DNA from: Spirochaetia bacterium
Lineage (GTDB): Bacteria; Spirochaetota; Leptospiria; Leptospirales; Leptonemataceae
DNA: 32,172 nucleotides
Assembly: GCA_021413825.1 (NCBI GenBank)
Contig: JAIOPQ010000095.1
Location: 1 to 32,172, forward strand
Direction: 5' to 3'
Shown here piece by piece: positions 25,201-32,172 of this stretch (the stretch's first letter is position 1; each line of letters starts with the position of its first letter). The notes under the pieces are model-generated. The model was not told the origin of the DNA. It searched no databases and worked only from the letters and a program-made list of their open reading frames with translations. Made by a program: the position numbers and the translations under genes.

Positions 25201-28200
25201 CGCGGGTTGCGCGCGAAGTAGGAACAGAAGGGAAGCTTGGTGGCCAGGCCGATGTGCGCGGAGTAGCCGGAACCTGGAAGGACTTGACAGACTCAGTAAA
25301 CTTCATGGCGAATAATCTCACAACTCAGGTGCGCGGTATTGCAAAGGTGGTGACGGCTGTTGCAAATGGAGATTTGAAAAAGAAACTCTACCTTGAAGCC
25401 AAAGGAGAGATTGCAGAGCTCTCTGATACAATCAATGATATGATTGATACTCTCGGTCTCTTTGGGGATCAGGTAACGACGGTTGCGTCTGAAGTGGGGA
25501 TTGAAGGAAAGCTTGGCGGTCAGGCCAGTGTACCTGGTGCTGCTGGTCTCTGGAGGAATCTAACCGATAACGTGAACCAGCTTGCGTCGAACCTAACTAC
25601 TCAGGTGCGTGCGATTGCAGAGGTTGCAACGGGTGTGACCAAGGGAGATCTGACTCGGACTGTAATGGTTAAGGCTGCGGGTGAGGTTGCCGCCCTGTCT
25701 GATAACATCAACGAAATGATTCGAAATCTGCGCGAAACAACGCGGATTAACACCGAGCAGGATTGGCTCAAAACAAACCTTGCGAAATTTACCCGTTTGT
25801 TACAAGGACAAAGAAACCTGGTAAACGTGAGTAAGCTGATTCTATCGGAACTCGCCCCGCTTGTTTCTGCACAGCGTGGGGCATTCTTCATCACCGAACA
25901 GCTAGAAGGTGAAACAGCCCTGAAGCTCCTGGCAAGCTACGCGTATCAGGACAGGAAGAACGTATCAAATCGTTTCAGTCCTGGCGAGGGTCTTGTGGGC
26001 CAGTGTTTCCTTGAAAAAGAGCGAATCCTTCTGACCAATGTTCCAAACGACTATATCAAGATCAGTTCTGCCCTGGGTGAATCTGTTCCATTTAATATAG
26101 TTGTACTTCCGGTTCTATTTGAGGGTGAGGTTAAAGCAATTATTGAACTTGCAGCGTTCCCGAGTTTCACGCCGATTCACCTGAACTTCCTGGATCAATT
26201 GACAGAAAGTATCGGTATTGTTTTGAACACGATTGCTGCGAGCATGCGGACAGAAGAACTCCTGCTACAATCGCAGACTCTGACAGAAGAACTACAAGGT
26301 CGTCAGCAAGAACTGACCAAGACTAACCAGCGCCTCGAAGAACAGGCAAATTCACTGCAAGCATCGGAAGATCTGCTCAAAGAACAAAGGGAAGAATTGC
26401 AGGAGAAAAACGACGAGCTCGAAGAGAAGGCGCGTCTGCTTGCCAAGAAGAACATCGAAGTAGAACGCAAGAACATGGAAGTGGAAGAGGCGCGGCGTTC
26501 CCTGGAAGAGAAAGCGCGACAACTTGCCCTCACGTCGCGGTATAAATCGGAATTCCTGGCCAACATGTCGCATGAACTCCGAACACCGCTCAATAACATG
26601 CTCATTCTATCTCGGCTACTCTATGACAACGAAAACCAGAATCTTTCAGGTAAGCAAATCGAGTATGCGAGAACCATTCACAGTTCAGGAAATGATCTAC
26701 TCCAACTGATCAATGACATTCTAGATCTTTCCAAAATTGAATCTGGCAAGATGATCGTGGATGTGGATCCAATTGCATTTGGAGATCTGGGCGAGTACCT
26801 GGAACGTTCCTTCCGTGAAACGGCAGCAACAAAGGCGCTTGGATTCACCATAGAACTTGCAAATGAACTGCCCGTTCGCATGACCACTGATTTGCAACGT
26901 CTGCAGCAAATTTTAAGGAATCTGCTTTCGAATGCATTTAAGTTCACGCATCAAGGCTCAGTTAAGTTGCGCATGTCCCTGGCACGGAGTGGCTGGAGTC
27001 CTGACCATCCGGTGCTGAATCGTGCATCGTCTGTGATTGCATTTTCTGTCATTGATTCTGGAATTGGGATTCCGGAAGAGAAACAGCATGTGATCTTCGA
27101 AGCTTTCAGGCAAGCAGATGGAAGCACCAGCAGAAAGTATGGCGGAACGGGCCTCGGCCTTTCAATCAGCAAAGAAATCACGCGCCTCCTGGGTGGTGAG
27201 CTGGCTCTGGAAAGCCAGGCAGGTCGCGGAAGTACATTCACCTTATTTCTGCCTATTGATTATTTACCGGTCGAGGTTCAGGAACAATCGGTTGAACTAC
27301 CTTCCTGGACCCAACCACCAGCGATCGACGAGAACGGCGGAACCATGATTCAGGGAGTATTTGGCAAAGGGGACGAAATGGTACAACTGCACCGCCATGT
27401 CATCGATGATGATCGCCTATCGTTAACCCCCTCGGATGAAGCAGTGCTCATCATTGAAGACGATGAGCCGTTCGCGCGATTGCTCCTGGACATTACGCGA
27501 ACAAATGGGTTCAAAGGCATCGTAGCGCTCGATGGACACAGTGGATTGAAACTTGTGCAGGAATTTCCAGTGCGCGCTATCTTGCTGGACTTGAAACTTC
27601 CTGATATGGATGGTTGGCTGCTCCTGGATAATCTAAAGCGGGATGCAAACAGGCGCCACATTCCTGTTCATATTATTTCCGTGGACAACCAGTGGCGTAA
27701 GAGTTTGCGAATGGGCGCAATCGCGCACATCTCTAAGCCGGTCAGTCGCGAATCTCTAGATGGTGCTTTTGCGCGAATCAAGAATTTCATCACTCACTCT
27801 ATTCGCGTGCTACTTGTAGTTGAGGGGAGCGAGGATGCGCGTCGTAGCATGGTGCATCTGATGGGTGATTCGGGGCTTGTTGCGCAGGAAGTGAAATCAG
27901 GTAAAGAGGCCCTGGATGCAGTTCAACTTGATCACTACGATTGCATGATCACAGCTCTGCGATTGCCCGACATGTCGGGCCTGGATTTGATTGAAGAGTT
28001 GCGCAAAGGGGGATTTGAAGACCTTCCGATTGTGCTTTACAGTGAATCAGAACCGGACGCTGGCGAAACTGAACGTTTGCATATACTCAAGAAAACTACC
28101 ATCCTGCGCGAGGCCAGATCGGCTGCCGGTCTTGTAGAAGAAGCCGCCGTGTTCCTGCACCGTTCCGTTCAAACTATTAATCCTGGTGAAAGAGAGCGAA

Positions 28201-28604
28201 TCGAAGAGGAGCTTCGCAAGTTTCCTCCTTTGAAGGGGCGTAAGGTCTTGATCATCGACGACGATGTTAGAAATATCTTTGCGCTCACCAGTGTGCTTGA
28301 ACGAGAGAAGATGGAGATCGCATACGCGGAAAATGCACGGGATGGAATTGAGCTCTTGAAAAAAATCCCTGATATTGAGATGGTTCTGATGGATGTGATG
28401 ATGCCTGATATGGATGGCTATGAGGCGACTCGCCTGATTCGCTCCATGCCAGAATTCCGTGCATTGCCGATCATCGCTCTTACTGCAAAAGCAATGAAAG
28501 GCGATCGTGAGAAATGCATTGAGGCCGGGGCAACAGACTATATTACAAAACCAGTAAGCATAGACAAACTACTTTCGTTGTTACGAGTCTGGCTGAATTC
28601 ATAG
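22236..28604 (+). CDS. Giant soluble multi-HAMP hybrid histidine kinase
   Basis: A 2122-residue cytoplasmic protein without membrane segments. In order: two diverged HAMP-like units (about 15-150), eleven tandem 92-residue HAMP units (153-1164), a GAF domain (about 1190-1345) and a long coiled coil (about 1350-1430). Then come a HisKA domain with His1446 in [11 protein letters not shown], an ATPase domain ([25 protein letters not shown]), and three receivers. Receiver 1 has Asp1785 in ILLDLKLPD. Receiver 2 is degenerate, with Ala1907 at the phosphoacceptor position and no acidic pair. Receiver 3 is canonical, with Asp2053 in VLMDVMMPD. The layout resembles fungal group III (Nik1-type) osmosensing kinases and their bacterial relatives. 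It leads an operon with spacings of 8, 3 and -1 bp to the next three genes, which encode probable phosphorelay partners. GAGGGA precedes the ATG. The input signal is unknown; osmotic or mechanical sensing is by analogy only. Confidence 0.93.
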   Translation: METGSPVVENDSLNTRQLLEVLSSLRRGDLSQRMPMDHTGVAGKISDIINDIIDQNDRMVKEFQRISSEVGKEGKIGQRINSVAPGGYWAACIDAVNDLIGTLVQPNTEVMRVIGAVAGGDLSQNMSLEIEERPLKGEFLRTAKIVNTMVDQLNSFASEVTRVAREVGTEGKLGGQAEVRGVAGTWKDLTDSVNSMAGNLTGQVRNIAEVTTAVARGDLSKKITVDVKGEILELKDTINTMVDQLNSFASEVTRVAREVGTEGKLGGQADVRGVAGTWKDLTDSVNSMASNLTGQVRNIAEVTTAVATGNLSKKITVDVKGEILELKDTINTMVDQLNSFASEVTRVAREVGTEGKLGGQAEVRGVAGTWKDLTDSVNSMAGNLTGQVRNIAEVTTAVATGDLSKKITVDVKGEILELKNTINTMVDQLNSFASEVTRVAREVGTEGKLGGQAEVRGVAGTWKDLTDSVNSMASNLTGQVRNIADVTTAVANGDLSKKITVDVKGEILELKDTINTMVDQLNSFASEVTRVAREVGTEGKLGGQADVRGVAGTWKDLTDSVNSMASNLTGQVRNIAEVTTAVARGDLSKKITVDVKGEILELKDTINTMVDQLNSFASEVTRVAREVGTEGKLGGQAEVRGVAGTWKDLTDSVNSMAGNLTGQVRNIAEVTTAVANGNLSKKITVDVKGEILELKNTINTMVDQLNSFASEVTRVAREVGAEGKLGGQADVRGVAGTWKDLTDSVNFMAGNLTGQVRDIAEVTKAVATGDLSKKITVDVKGEILELKNTINTMVDQLNSFSSEVTRVAREVGTEGKLGGQAVVTGVSGIWKDLSDNVNSMASNLTGQVRNIAEVTTAVATGDLSKKITVDVKGEILELKNTINTMVDQLNSFASEVTRVAREVGTEGKLGGQAEVRGVAGTWKDLTDSVNSMAGNLTGQVRNIADVTTAVANGDLSKKITVDVKGEILELKNTINTMVDQLNSFASEVTRVAREVGTEGKLGGQADVRGVAGTWKDLTDSVNFMANNLTTQVRGIAKVVTAVANGDLKKKLYLEAKGEIAELSDTINDMIDTLGLFGDQVTTVASEVGIEGKLGGQASVPGAAGLWRNLTDNVNQLASNLTTQVRAIAEVATGVTKGDLTRTVMVKAAGEVAALSDNINEMIRNLRETTRINTEQDWLKTNLAKFTRLLQGQRNLVNVSKLILSELAPLVSAQRGAFFITEQLEGETALKLLASYAYQDRKNVSNRFSPGEGLVGQCFLEKERILLTNVPNDYIKISSALGESVPFNIVVLPVLFEGEVKAIIELAAFPSFTPIHLNFLDQLTESIGIVLNTIAASMRTEELLLQSQTLTEELQGRQQELTKTNQRLEEQANSLQASEDLLKEQREELQEKNDELEEKARLLAKKNIEVERKNMEVEEARRSLEEKARQLALTSRYKSEFLANMSHELRTPLNNMLILSRLLYDNENQNLSGKQIEYARTIHSSGNDLLQLINDILDLSKIESGKMIVDVDPIAFGDLGEYLERSFRETAATKALGFTIELANELPVRMTTDLQRLQQILRNLLSNAFKFTHQGSVKLRMSLARSGWSPDHPVLNRASSVIAFSVIDSGIGIPEEKQHVIFEAFRQADGSTSRKYGGTGLGLSISKEITRLLGGELALESQAGRGSTFTLFLPIDYLPVEVQEQSVELPSWTQPPAIDENGGTMIQGVFGKGDEMVQLHRHVIDDDRLSLTPSDEAVLIIEDDEPFARLLLDITRTNGFKGIVALDGHSGLKLVQEFPVRAILLDLKLPDMDGWLLLDNLKRDANRRHIPVHIISVDNQWRKSLRMGAIAHISKPVSRESLDGAFARIKNFITHSIRVLLVVEGSEDARRSMVHLMGDSGLVAQEVKSGKEALDAVQLDHYDCMITALRLPDMSGLDLIEELRKGGFEDLPIVLYSESEPDAGETERLHILKKTTILREARSAAGLVEEAAVFLHRSVQTINPGERERIEEELRKFPPLKGRKVLIIDDDVRNIFALTSVLEREKMEIAYAENARDGIELLKKIPDIEMVLMDVMMPDMDGYEATRLIRSMPEFRALPIIALTAKAMKGDREKCIEAGATDYITKPVSIDKLLSLLRVWLNS
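22692..25727 (+). repeat. Tandem array of eleven 276-bp HAMP-coding units
   Basis: In-frame units of exactly 276 bp (92 residues) begin at 22692 and recur without gaps. Each starts [16 protein letters not shown] and ends TINTMVDQ. Units 1-9 (22692-25175) are almost identical in protein. Units 10 and 11 diverge progressively towards the C-terminus (for example TINDMIDT and NINEMIRN). Differences among units 1-9 are confined to a few positions: E or D after GQA, G or S in MA-N, R/T/N before G-LSKK, and D or N before TINTM. Confidence 0.95.
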
Positions 28605-28612
28605 GAGTTGGA

Positions 28613-29785
28613 ATGGAAGATAAACGAATTCAAACGAGCATTTTGATCGTCGATGATAACCCCGAGAATTTGCGTGTCATGGAGTTCATGCTGGAAAATC
28701 CGGAATTGAATATTATCAAAGCCTCCTCCGGTGAGGAAGCCTTGAAGGCGCTCATGATGCCGGATGATTTTGCCCTTATCTTCATGGATGTGCGAATGCC
28801 AGGTCTGGATGGCTTTGAGGCCGCTGCATTAATCAGGCAGCGTGAGAAATGCGCGCAGATCCCGATTATCTTTTTAACCGCGTACGGGGAAAGTGAAACT
28901 GGAGTATTTCGTGGTTATTCGCTGGGAGCCGTCGACTTTATCGTCAAGCCCATTGCCCCGGAGGTCTTGAAATCCAAGGTCTCCGTGTTTGTAGACCTGC
29001 ACAAAAAGAATAAGCGCCTTACGTTACAAGAGGAACTGCTCAGGCAGAGTCATGAGCGTCTCGAGGCTCGTGTCCAGGAACGCACTGCGCAATTGAACCG
29101 CGTCAATCGTGATCTAACCACAGAAGTTGCGGAACGCACGCGGGCTGAAACAGCACTGAAAGAATCCCTTAAAGAAAAAGAAATACTCTTAAAAGAAATT
29201 CATCATCGTGTAAAAAATAACCTGCAGATTATTTCAAGCATCCTCAGCTTGCAGGGGAACTATGTAAAAGATCCGGACACGCTCCAATTGTTTCAGGAGT
29301 CGCAGTCCAGGATTAAGGCAATAGCGCTCGTGCATGAGCAGCTCTATCAGGCTGATCTTGCATCCATGCATTTGGGGGATTACCTGGAGAACCTGGTTGC
29401 AAATCTCTTCCGAACGTATGCAGTTCAGCCTGGAATCAAATATGAAATCGACACGGAAGACGTTCACATCGGCCTGGATACTGCAATTCACTGTGGCCTG
29501 ATGATTACAGAGCTCGTCACTAATTCGCTTAAATACGGATTCATAGATCGACTGGATGGGAATATTTACGTGGCTCTTCGCACAAGCGGAGATGGATATC
29601 GCCTGACTGTAAGCGACGACGGAGTTGGAATAGCGCCTGATATTGACGTTAGAAATACCAATTCACTTGGGCTCCAGCTTGTGAGCACCCTTGCAGATCA
29701 GATGGGAGCAGAAATGAAACTGGAGGGTTCACCTGGAACGAATTTTTCGTTCTTCTTTGAAGAAGCAAGTGTTGTAAGGAGATAA
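28613..29785 (+). CDS. Receiver-HisKA_2 sensor kinase
   Basis: A 390-residue soluble protein. The N-terminal receiver (8-125) has Asp14-Asp15, the phosphoacceptor Asp59 in LIFMDVRMPG, and Lys in IVKPI. A coiled coil (about 130-190) leads to a HisKA_2-type dimerisation domain with EIHHRVKNNLQ (His197/His198). A GHKL ATPase follows, with LMITELVTNSLKYG, VSDDGVGI and NSLGLQLV. The domain order means a phosphoryl group from the giant kinase could reach this receiver and control its own kinase output. A good ribosome site (TAGGAG) precedes the ATG. It is 8 bp after the giant kinase and 3 bp before the diguanylate cyclase gene, so the operon is tight. HisKA_2 kinases commonly pair with receivers of the type encoded by the next two genes. 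Confidence 0.92.
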   Translation: MEDKRIQTSILIVDDNPENLRVMEFMLENPELNIIKASSGEEALKALMMPDDFALIFMDVRMPGLDGFEAAALIRQREKCAQIPIIFLTAYGESETGVFRGYSLGAVDFIVKPIAPEVLKSKVSVFVDLHKKNKRLTLQEELLRQSHERLEARVQERTAQLNRVNRDLTTEVAERTRAETALKESLKEKEILLKEIHHRVKNNLQIISSILSLQGNYVKDPDTLQLFQESQSRIKAIALVHEQLYQADLASMHLGDYLENLVANLFRTYAVQPGIKYEIDTEDVHIGLDTAIHCGLMITELVTNSLKYGFIDRLDGNIYVALRTSGDGYRLTVSDDGVGIAPDIDVRNTNSLGLQLVSTLADQMGAEMKLEGSPGTNFSFFFEEASVVRR

Positions 29786-29788
29786 GGC

Positions 29789-31099
29789 GTGGAAACAGTA
29801 AAGATCCTTATCGTTGAAGATGAAAACATCGTAGCAAAGGATATTCAGCACAGACTGATGAAGCTGGGTTATCGCGAACCAATCATAGCCTCAAACGGAG
29901 ACGAGGCCCTTAGAAAAGCACTCCAAATTCGCCCGGACATTGTCCTGATGGACATCATGTTGTCGCGCGGGACCATGGACGGAGTCGATGTCGCAATGGA
30001 ACTGCGCAGGAAAGCGGACATTCCGCTAATTTACTTAACTGCCTATGCGGATGCACATTCCCTTGCACGCGCTAAAGTTACAGAACCGTATGGATACATT
30101 CTGAAACCATTTCAAACTCGCGAGTTACACATAACGATTGAAATGGCAGTAAATAAGCATCGCATTGAACGTCAGCTAAAGGAAAGCAAGCAACTGCTTT
30201 CGACAACTCTGTCAAGTATTGGCGATGCAGTGATTACCACCGATTCAAGCGGAAAAGTTACGTTTCTCAATCGAGTTGCAGAGCGGCTAACTGGTTGGTT
30301 TGGCGACGAGGCAAAGGGAATGCACATCGGTGACCTATTTCTTGTGGCAGATGAAGAAACGCGAGAGCGAAGGGTTGATCCAATCAGCGCGCTCCTTTCT
30401 GAAGAGCCGGTGCAAGCGCGAGATATGGTTCTGTTTAGCCGCGACAGCAGTGAAAAGCCAGTCGAAACTACCGCTTCACGCATTGTCTTTGAAACAGGTG
30501 AGAGCCCTGGGGCCGTGCTTGTGTTTCGGGACATTACTGAAAGGAAAATGGCCGAGGAGTGGGTCCGCTACCTGGCGTATCACGATGTCCTGACCGGACT
30601 TCCCAATCGAAGTTTGTTGTTTCAAAAAGTTGGAATGGCAATGGCGCAGACTCGCCGGCATTCCAGACGGATGGCATTCTTGTTTATAGATCTGGACGAT
30701 TTCAAGATAGTCAATGATACGCATGGACACTCGGTTGGTGATTCAATGCTTAGAAAAATTGCGGATCGCATTATTGCAACGGTCAGAGAAGATGACATAG
30801 TAGTCAGGTCGAGCGGCGATGAATTTATTGTAGTCTTGAACGATGTGGCCGAAACGGCTGATATTGAACTTGTTGCGAATAAGATTCTGACGGCAATCCG
30901 CGAGCGATTTACCGTAGATGCAATTCATCTGAATCAGACTGTTAGCATTGGAATTTCCACATACCCGACGGATGGGGTAAACGTTGATGATTTGATTCGT
31001 GCAGCAGACACAGCAATGTATGCGGCCAAGAGAAAAGGAAAAAACACCTATGCTCTTTATGGAGCAGAAGCACAGAGCGTCCGCGTCGGAGACCCGTAA
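29789..31099 (+). CDS. Receiver-PAS-GGDEF diguanylate cyclase
   Basis: A 436-residue response regulator. The receiver (5-120) has Glu10-Asp11 and the phosphoacceptor Asp55 in VLMDIMLSRGTMDG. A PAS domain (about 135-260) ends in FRDITERK. The GGDEF domain (about 265-430) opens with the usual HDVLTGLPNR and has the active-site motif SGDEF at 342-346. The SGDEF variant is compatible with activity in this family. REDD lies exactly 5 residues before it and fits the RxxD inhibitory site, so product feedback is expected. It should make cyclic-di-GMP when its receiver is phosphorylated, probably by the preceding kinases. The start is GTG with an AAGGAG site 6 nt upstream. Its TAA stop overlaps the next ATG (TAATG). 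No EAL or HD-GYP phosphodiesterase is in the window. Confidence 0.93.
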   Translation: METVKILIVEDENIVAKDIQHRLMKLGYREPIIASNGDEALRKALQIRPDIVLMDIMLSRGTMDGVDVAMELRRKADIPLIYLTAYADAHSLARAKVTEPYGYILKPFQTRELHITIEMAVNKHRIERQLKESKQLLSTTLSSIGDAVITTDSSGKVTFLNRVAERLTGWFGDEAKGMHIGDLFLVADEETRERRVDPISALLSEEPVQARDMVLFSRDSSEKPVETTASRIVFETGESPGAVLVFRDITERKMAEEWVRYLAYHDVLTGLPNRSLLFQKVGMAMAQTRRHSRRMAFLFIDLDDFKIVNDTHGHSVGDSMLRKIADRIIATVREDDIVVRSSGDEFIVVLNDVAETADIELVANKILTAIRERFTVDAIHLNQTVSIGISTYPTDGVNVDDLIRAADTAMYAAKRKGKNTYALYGAEAQSVRVGDP

Positions 31100-31479
31100 T
31101 GTTCGCTGCCAGAATACTCATTGCAGAAGATGAGAGTATTGTGGCCAGAGACATCAAAACACGATTGATTCGATTGGGCTATCCCCAGCCCATTATTTGT
31201 TTTACCGGAGAAGATGCTGTGGATCAAGCCAGGCTGGCTAAGCCTGATTTAGTCTTGATGGATATCATACTTTCAAGGGGGATGATGGATGGTATTGAGG
31301 CCGCACAGCAAATTCAATCTTTCATGAATGTGCCTATTATCTATCTAACTGCTTCCAACGATGAGGCAACGCTTACGCGCGCGAAAGCCACCAAACCCGC
31401 TGGGTTCATTCTAAAACCGTTTGAAACACCAGAACTCCGCGATACAATTGCGGCCGTATTGACAAAACATAACTTGTAA
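31099..31479 (+). CDS. Single-domain response regulator
   Basis: A 126-residue stand-alone receiver with the acidic pair in IAEDES, the phosphoacceptor Asp in VLMDIILSRGMMDG, Thr in YLTAS and Lys in ILKPFE. It has no output domain. It is a close paralogue of the receiver in the preceding cyclase (about half the residues identical by eye, including the shared VLMDI-LSRG-MDG signature), so a duplication is likely. It is the last gene of the operon, joined to the previous one by a TAATG overlap. It could relay phosphate between the kinases, act as a phosphate sink, or bind a target protein. It ends 12 bp before the convergent NarL-type gene. Confidence 0.9.
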   Translation: MFAARILIAEDESIVARDIKTRLIRLGYPQPIICFTGEDAVDQARLAKPDLVLMDIILSRGMMDGIEAAQQIQSFMNVPIIYLTASNDEATLTRAKATKPAGFILKPFETPELRDTIAAVLTKHNL

Positions 31480-31491
31480 AGCCCCAGGCCT

Positions 31492-32124
31492 CTATTGTAT
31501 CAGTTTGTTGTCGAATGCATATCGCATCAAATCCTGCACAGAGCTCATCTTCATCTTTTCGAGAATTCTGGCCCGGTATGTATTAACGGTGTTCACGCTC
31601 AGTACAAGCTCTCGAGAAACTTCCTTCATTGTTTTTCCTTGAACGATCATCATGAAGATTTGAAATTCACGATCAGAAAGAGTTTCATGGGGAAGTTTTT
31701 CACTGGGTCCGCTCAATTCTTCCGCGAGCATCTCTGCTGTGGCTGCACTCACATATCGCTTGCCGGCACTCACTTTCTTAATCGCTGTAATCAATTCTTC
31801 TGCAGCGCTACCCTTTGTGATATACCCCGCGGCTCCCGCTTTTAGAGCTCGAATTGCAAAACGATCTTCTGGGTACATGCTGAGCATCAGAACATGCACT
31901 GTCGGTGAGAGCTTCTTAACGAATTTTAATGCGTCCAGGCCGCTCATCCCAGGCAAATTAATGTCCATTACAATTATATGGGCCTGGCTCCTGGCTAGAA
32001 AATCGAGGACTTCCTGCGCCGTTCCGGCTTCGCACACAACTTCCAGGTCGGGCTGGCGAATCAGGACTTTCTTAATTCCTTCTCTGATCAAAGAGTGGTC
32101 GTCTGCAAGTACTACGCTTATCAT
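31492..32124 (-). CDS. NarL/FixJ-family response regulator
   Basis: A 210-residue two-domain regulator. The receiver (1-120) has the acidic pair in LADDHS, the phosphoacceptor Asp in IIVMDINLPGMSG, Ser in MLSMYPE and Lys in YITKGS. The C-terminal LuxR-type helix-turn-helix (about 145-205) has LSDREFQIFMMIVQGKTMKEVS and LSVNTVNTYRARILEKM, close to family consensus. It should dimerise on phosphorylation and bind DNA. A perfect AGGAGG lies 6 nt upstream of the ATG. It is convergent with the HAMP-kinase operon, and its own kinase could be in that operon or beyond the window's right edge. The last 48 bp of the window hold its leader only. Confidence 0.93.
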   Translation of the reverse strand: MISVVLADDHSLIREGIKKVLIRQPDLEVVCEAGTAQEVLDFLARSQAHIIVMDINLPGMSGLDALKFVKKLSPTVHVLMLSMYPEDRFAIRALKAGAAGYITKGSAAEELITAIKKVSAGKRYVSAATAEMLAEELSGPSEKLPHETLSDREFQIFMMIVQGKTMKEVSRELVLSVNTVNTYRARILEKMKMSSVQDLMRYAFDNKLIQ

Positions 32125-32172
32125 AAGCTGCCTCCTGTGTGTTCATGCGGAATTTGAACGGAAACCAGAGTT

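Noticed and set aside
22692..25727. Possible CRISPR or satellite array
   Set aside because: The 276-bp period is in frame, has no spacers and encodes HAMP units.

Overview
The window looks like chromosome from a Leptospirales spirochaete. The best markers are an outer lipoprotein with Calx-beta-like repeats and a C-terminal DUF1554 domain (8183-10933), a DUF1577/PilZ-like protein (5695-6783), and a membrane protein resembling the LA_3751/LA_3752 glycosyltransferase family of Leptospira (11524-13074). Base composition looks fairly even, so a Leptonema/Turneriella-like or uncultured member is as likely as Leptospira itself. This placement is inferred from family recall; no search was run. No tRNA, rRNA, insertion sequence, phage gene or CRISPR array was seen.

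Left part (1-8000). A truncated HpcH/HpaI-type lyase ends at a good intrinsic terminator. A two-gene betaine-type ABC importer follows on the minus strand, divergent from egtB-egtD (ergothioneine synthesis) and a DUF427 gene. The importer subunit is a fusion of binding protein and permease, and its position beside egtBD suggests ergothioneine or hercynine transport. A DUF1577/PilZ-like protein and a membrane class III adenylate cyclase come next.

Middle part (8000-18760). This region is rich in envelope genes: the DUF1554 lipoprotein, a DCC-family thiol oxidoreductase, a GT-C-like membrane protein, an exported protein with a caspase/CHAT-like His-Cys arrangement, a membrane-anchored sigma-54 activator, and an exported alpha/beta-hydrolase lipoprotein. 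Two non-coding stretches of about 365 bp flank the activator and hydrolase genes. Each holds two copies of a dyad close to TGTCTGAATTTAGACA, and in both places the copies start exactly 32 bp apart. One pair lies between the CHAT-like gene and the activator gene. The other lies about 200 bp upstream of a good -24/-12 (sigma-54) candidate that precedes the hydrolase. The simplest reading is a small, apparently undescribed regulon: a membrane-bound sigma-54 activator with its own enhancer sites, controlling an exported hydrolase and perhaps an exported caspase-like protein.

Right part (18760-32172). A phospholipase D/cardiolipin synthase gene is followed by a signalling block. On the minus strand, an unrecognised 396-residue protein is translationally coupled to a receiver-ATPase protein. 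Divergent from these is a plus-strand operon: a 2122-residue soluble hybrid histidine kinase carrying eleven tandem 92-residue HAMP units (nine nearly identical), a receiver-HisKA_2 kinase, a receiver-PAS-GGDEF diguanylate cyclase and a single-domain receiver. A NarL-type regulator closes the window on the minus strand. Together they look like a branched phosphorelay with cyclic-di-GMP and transcriptional outputs.
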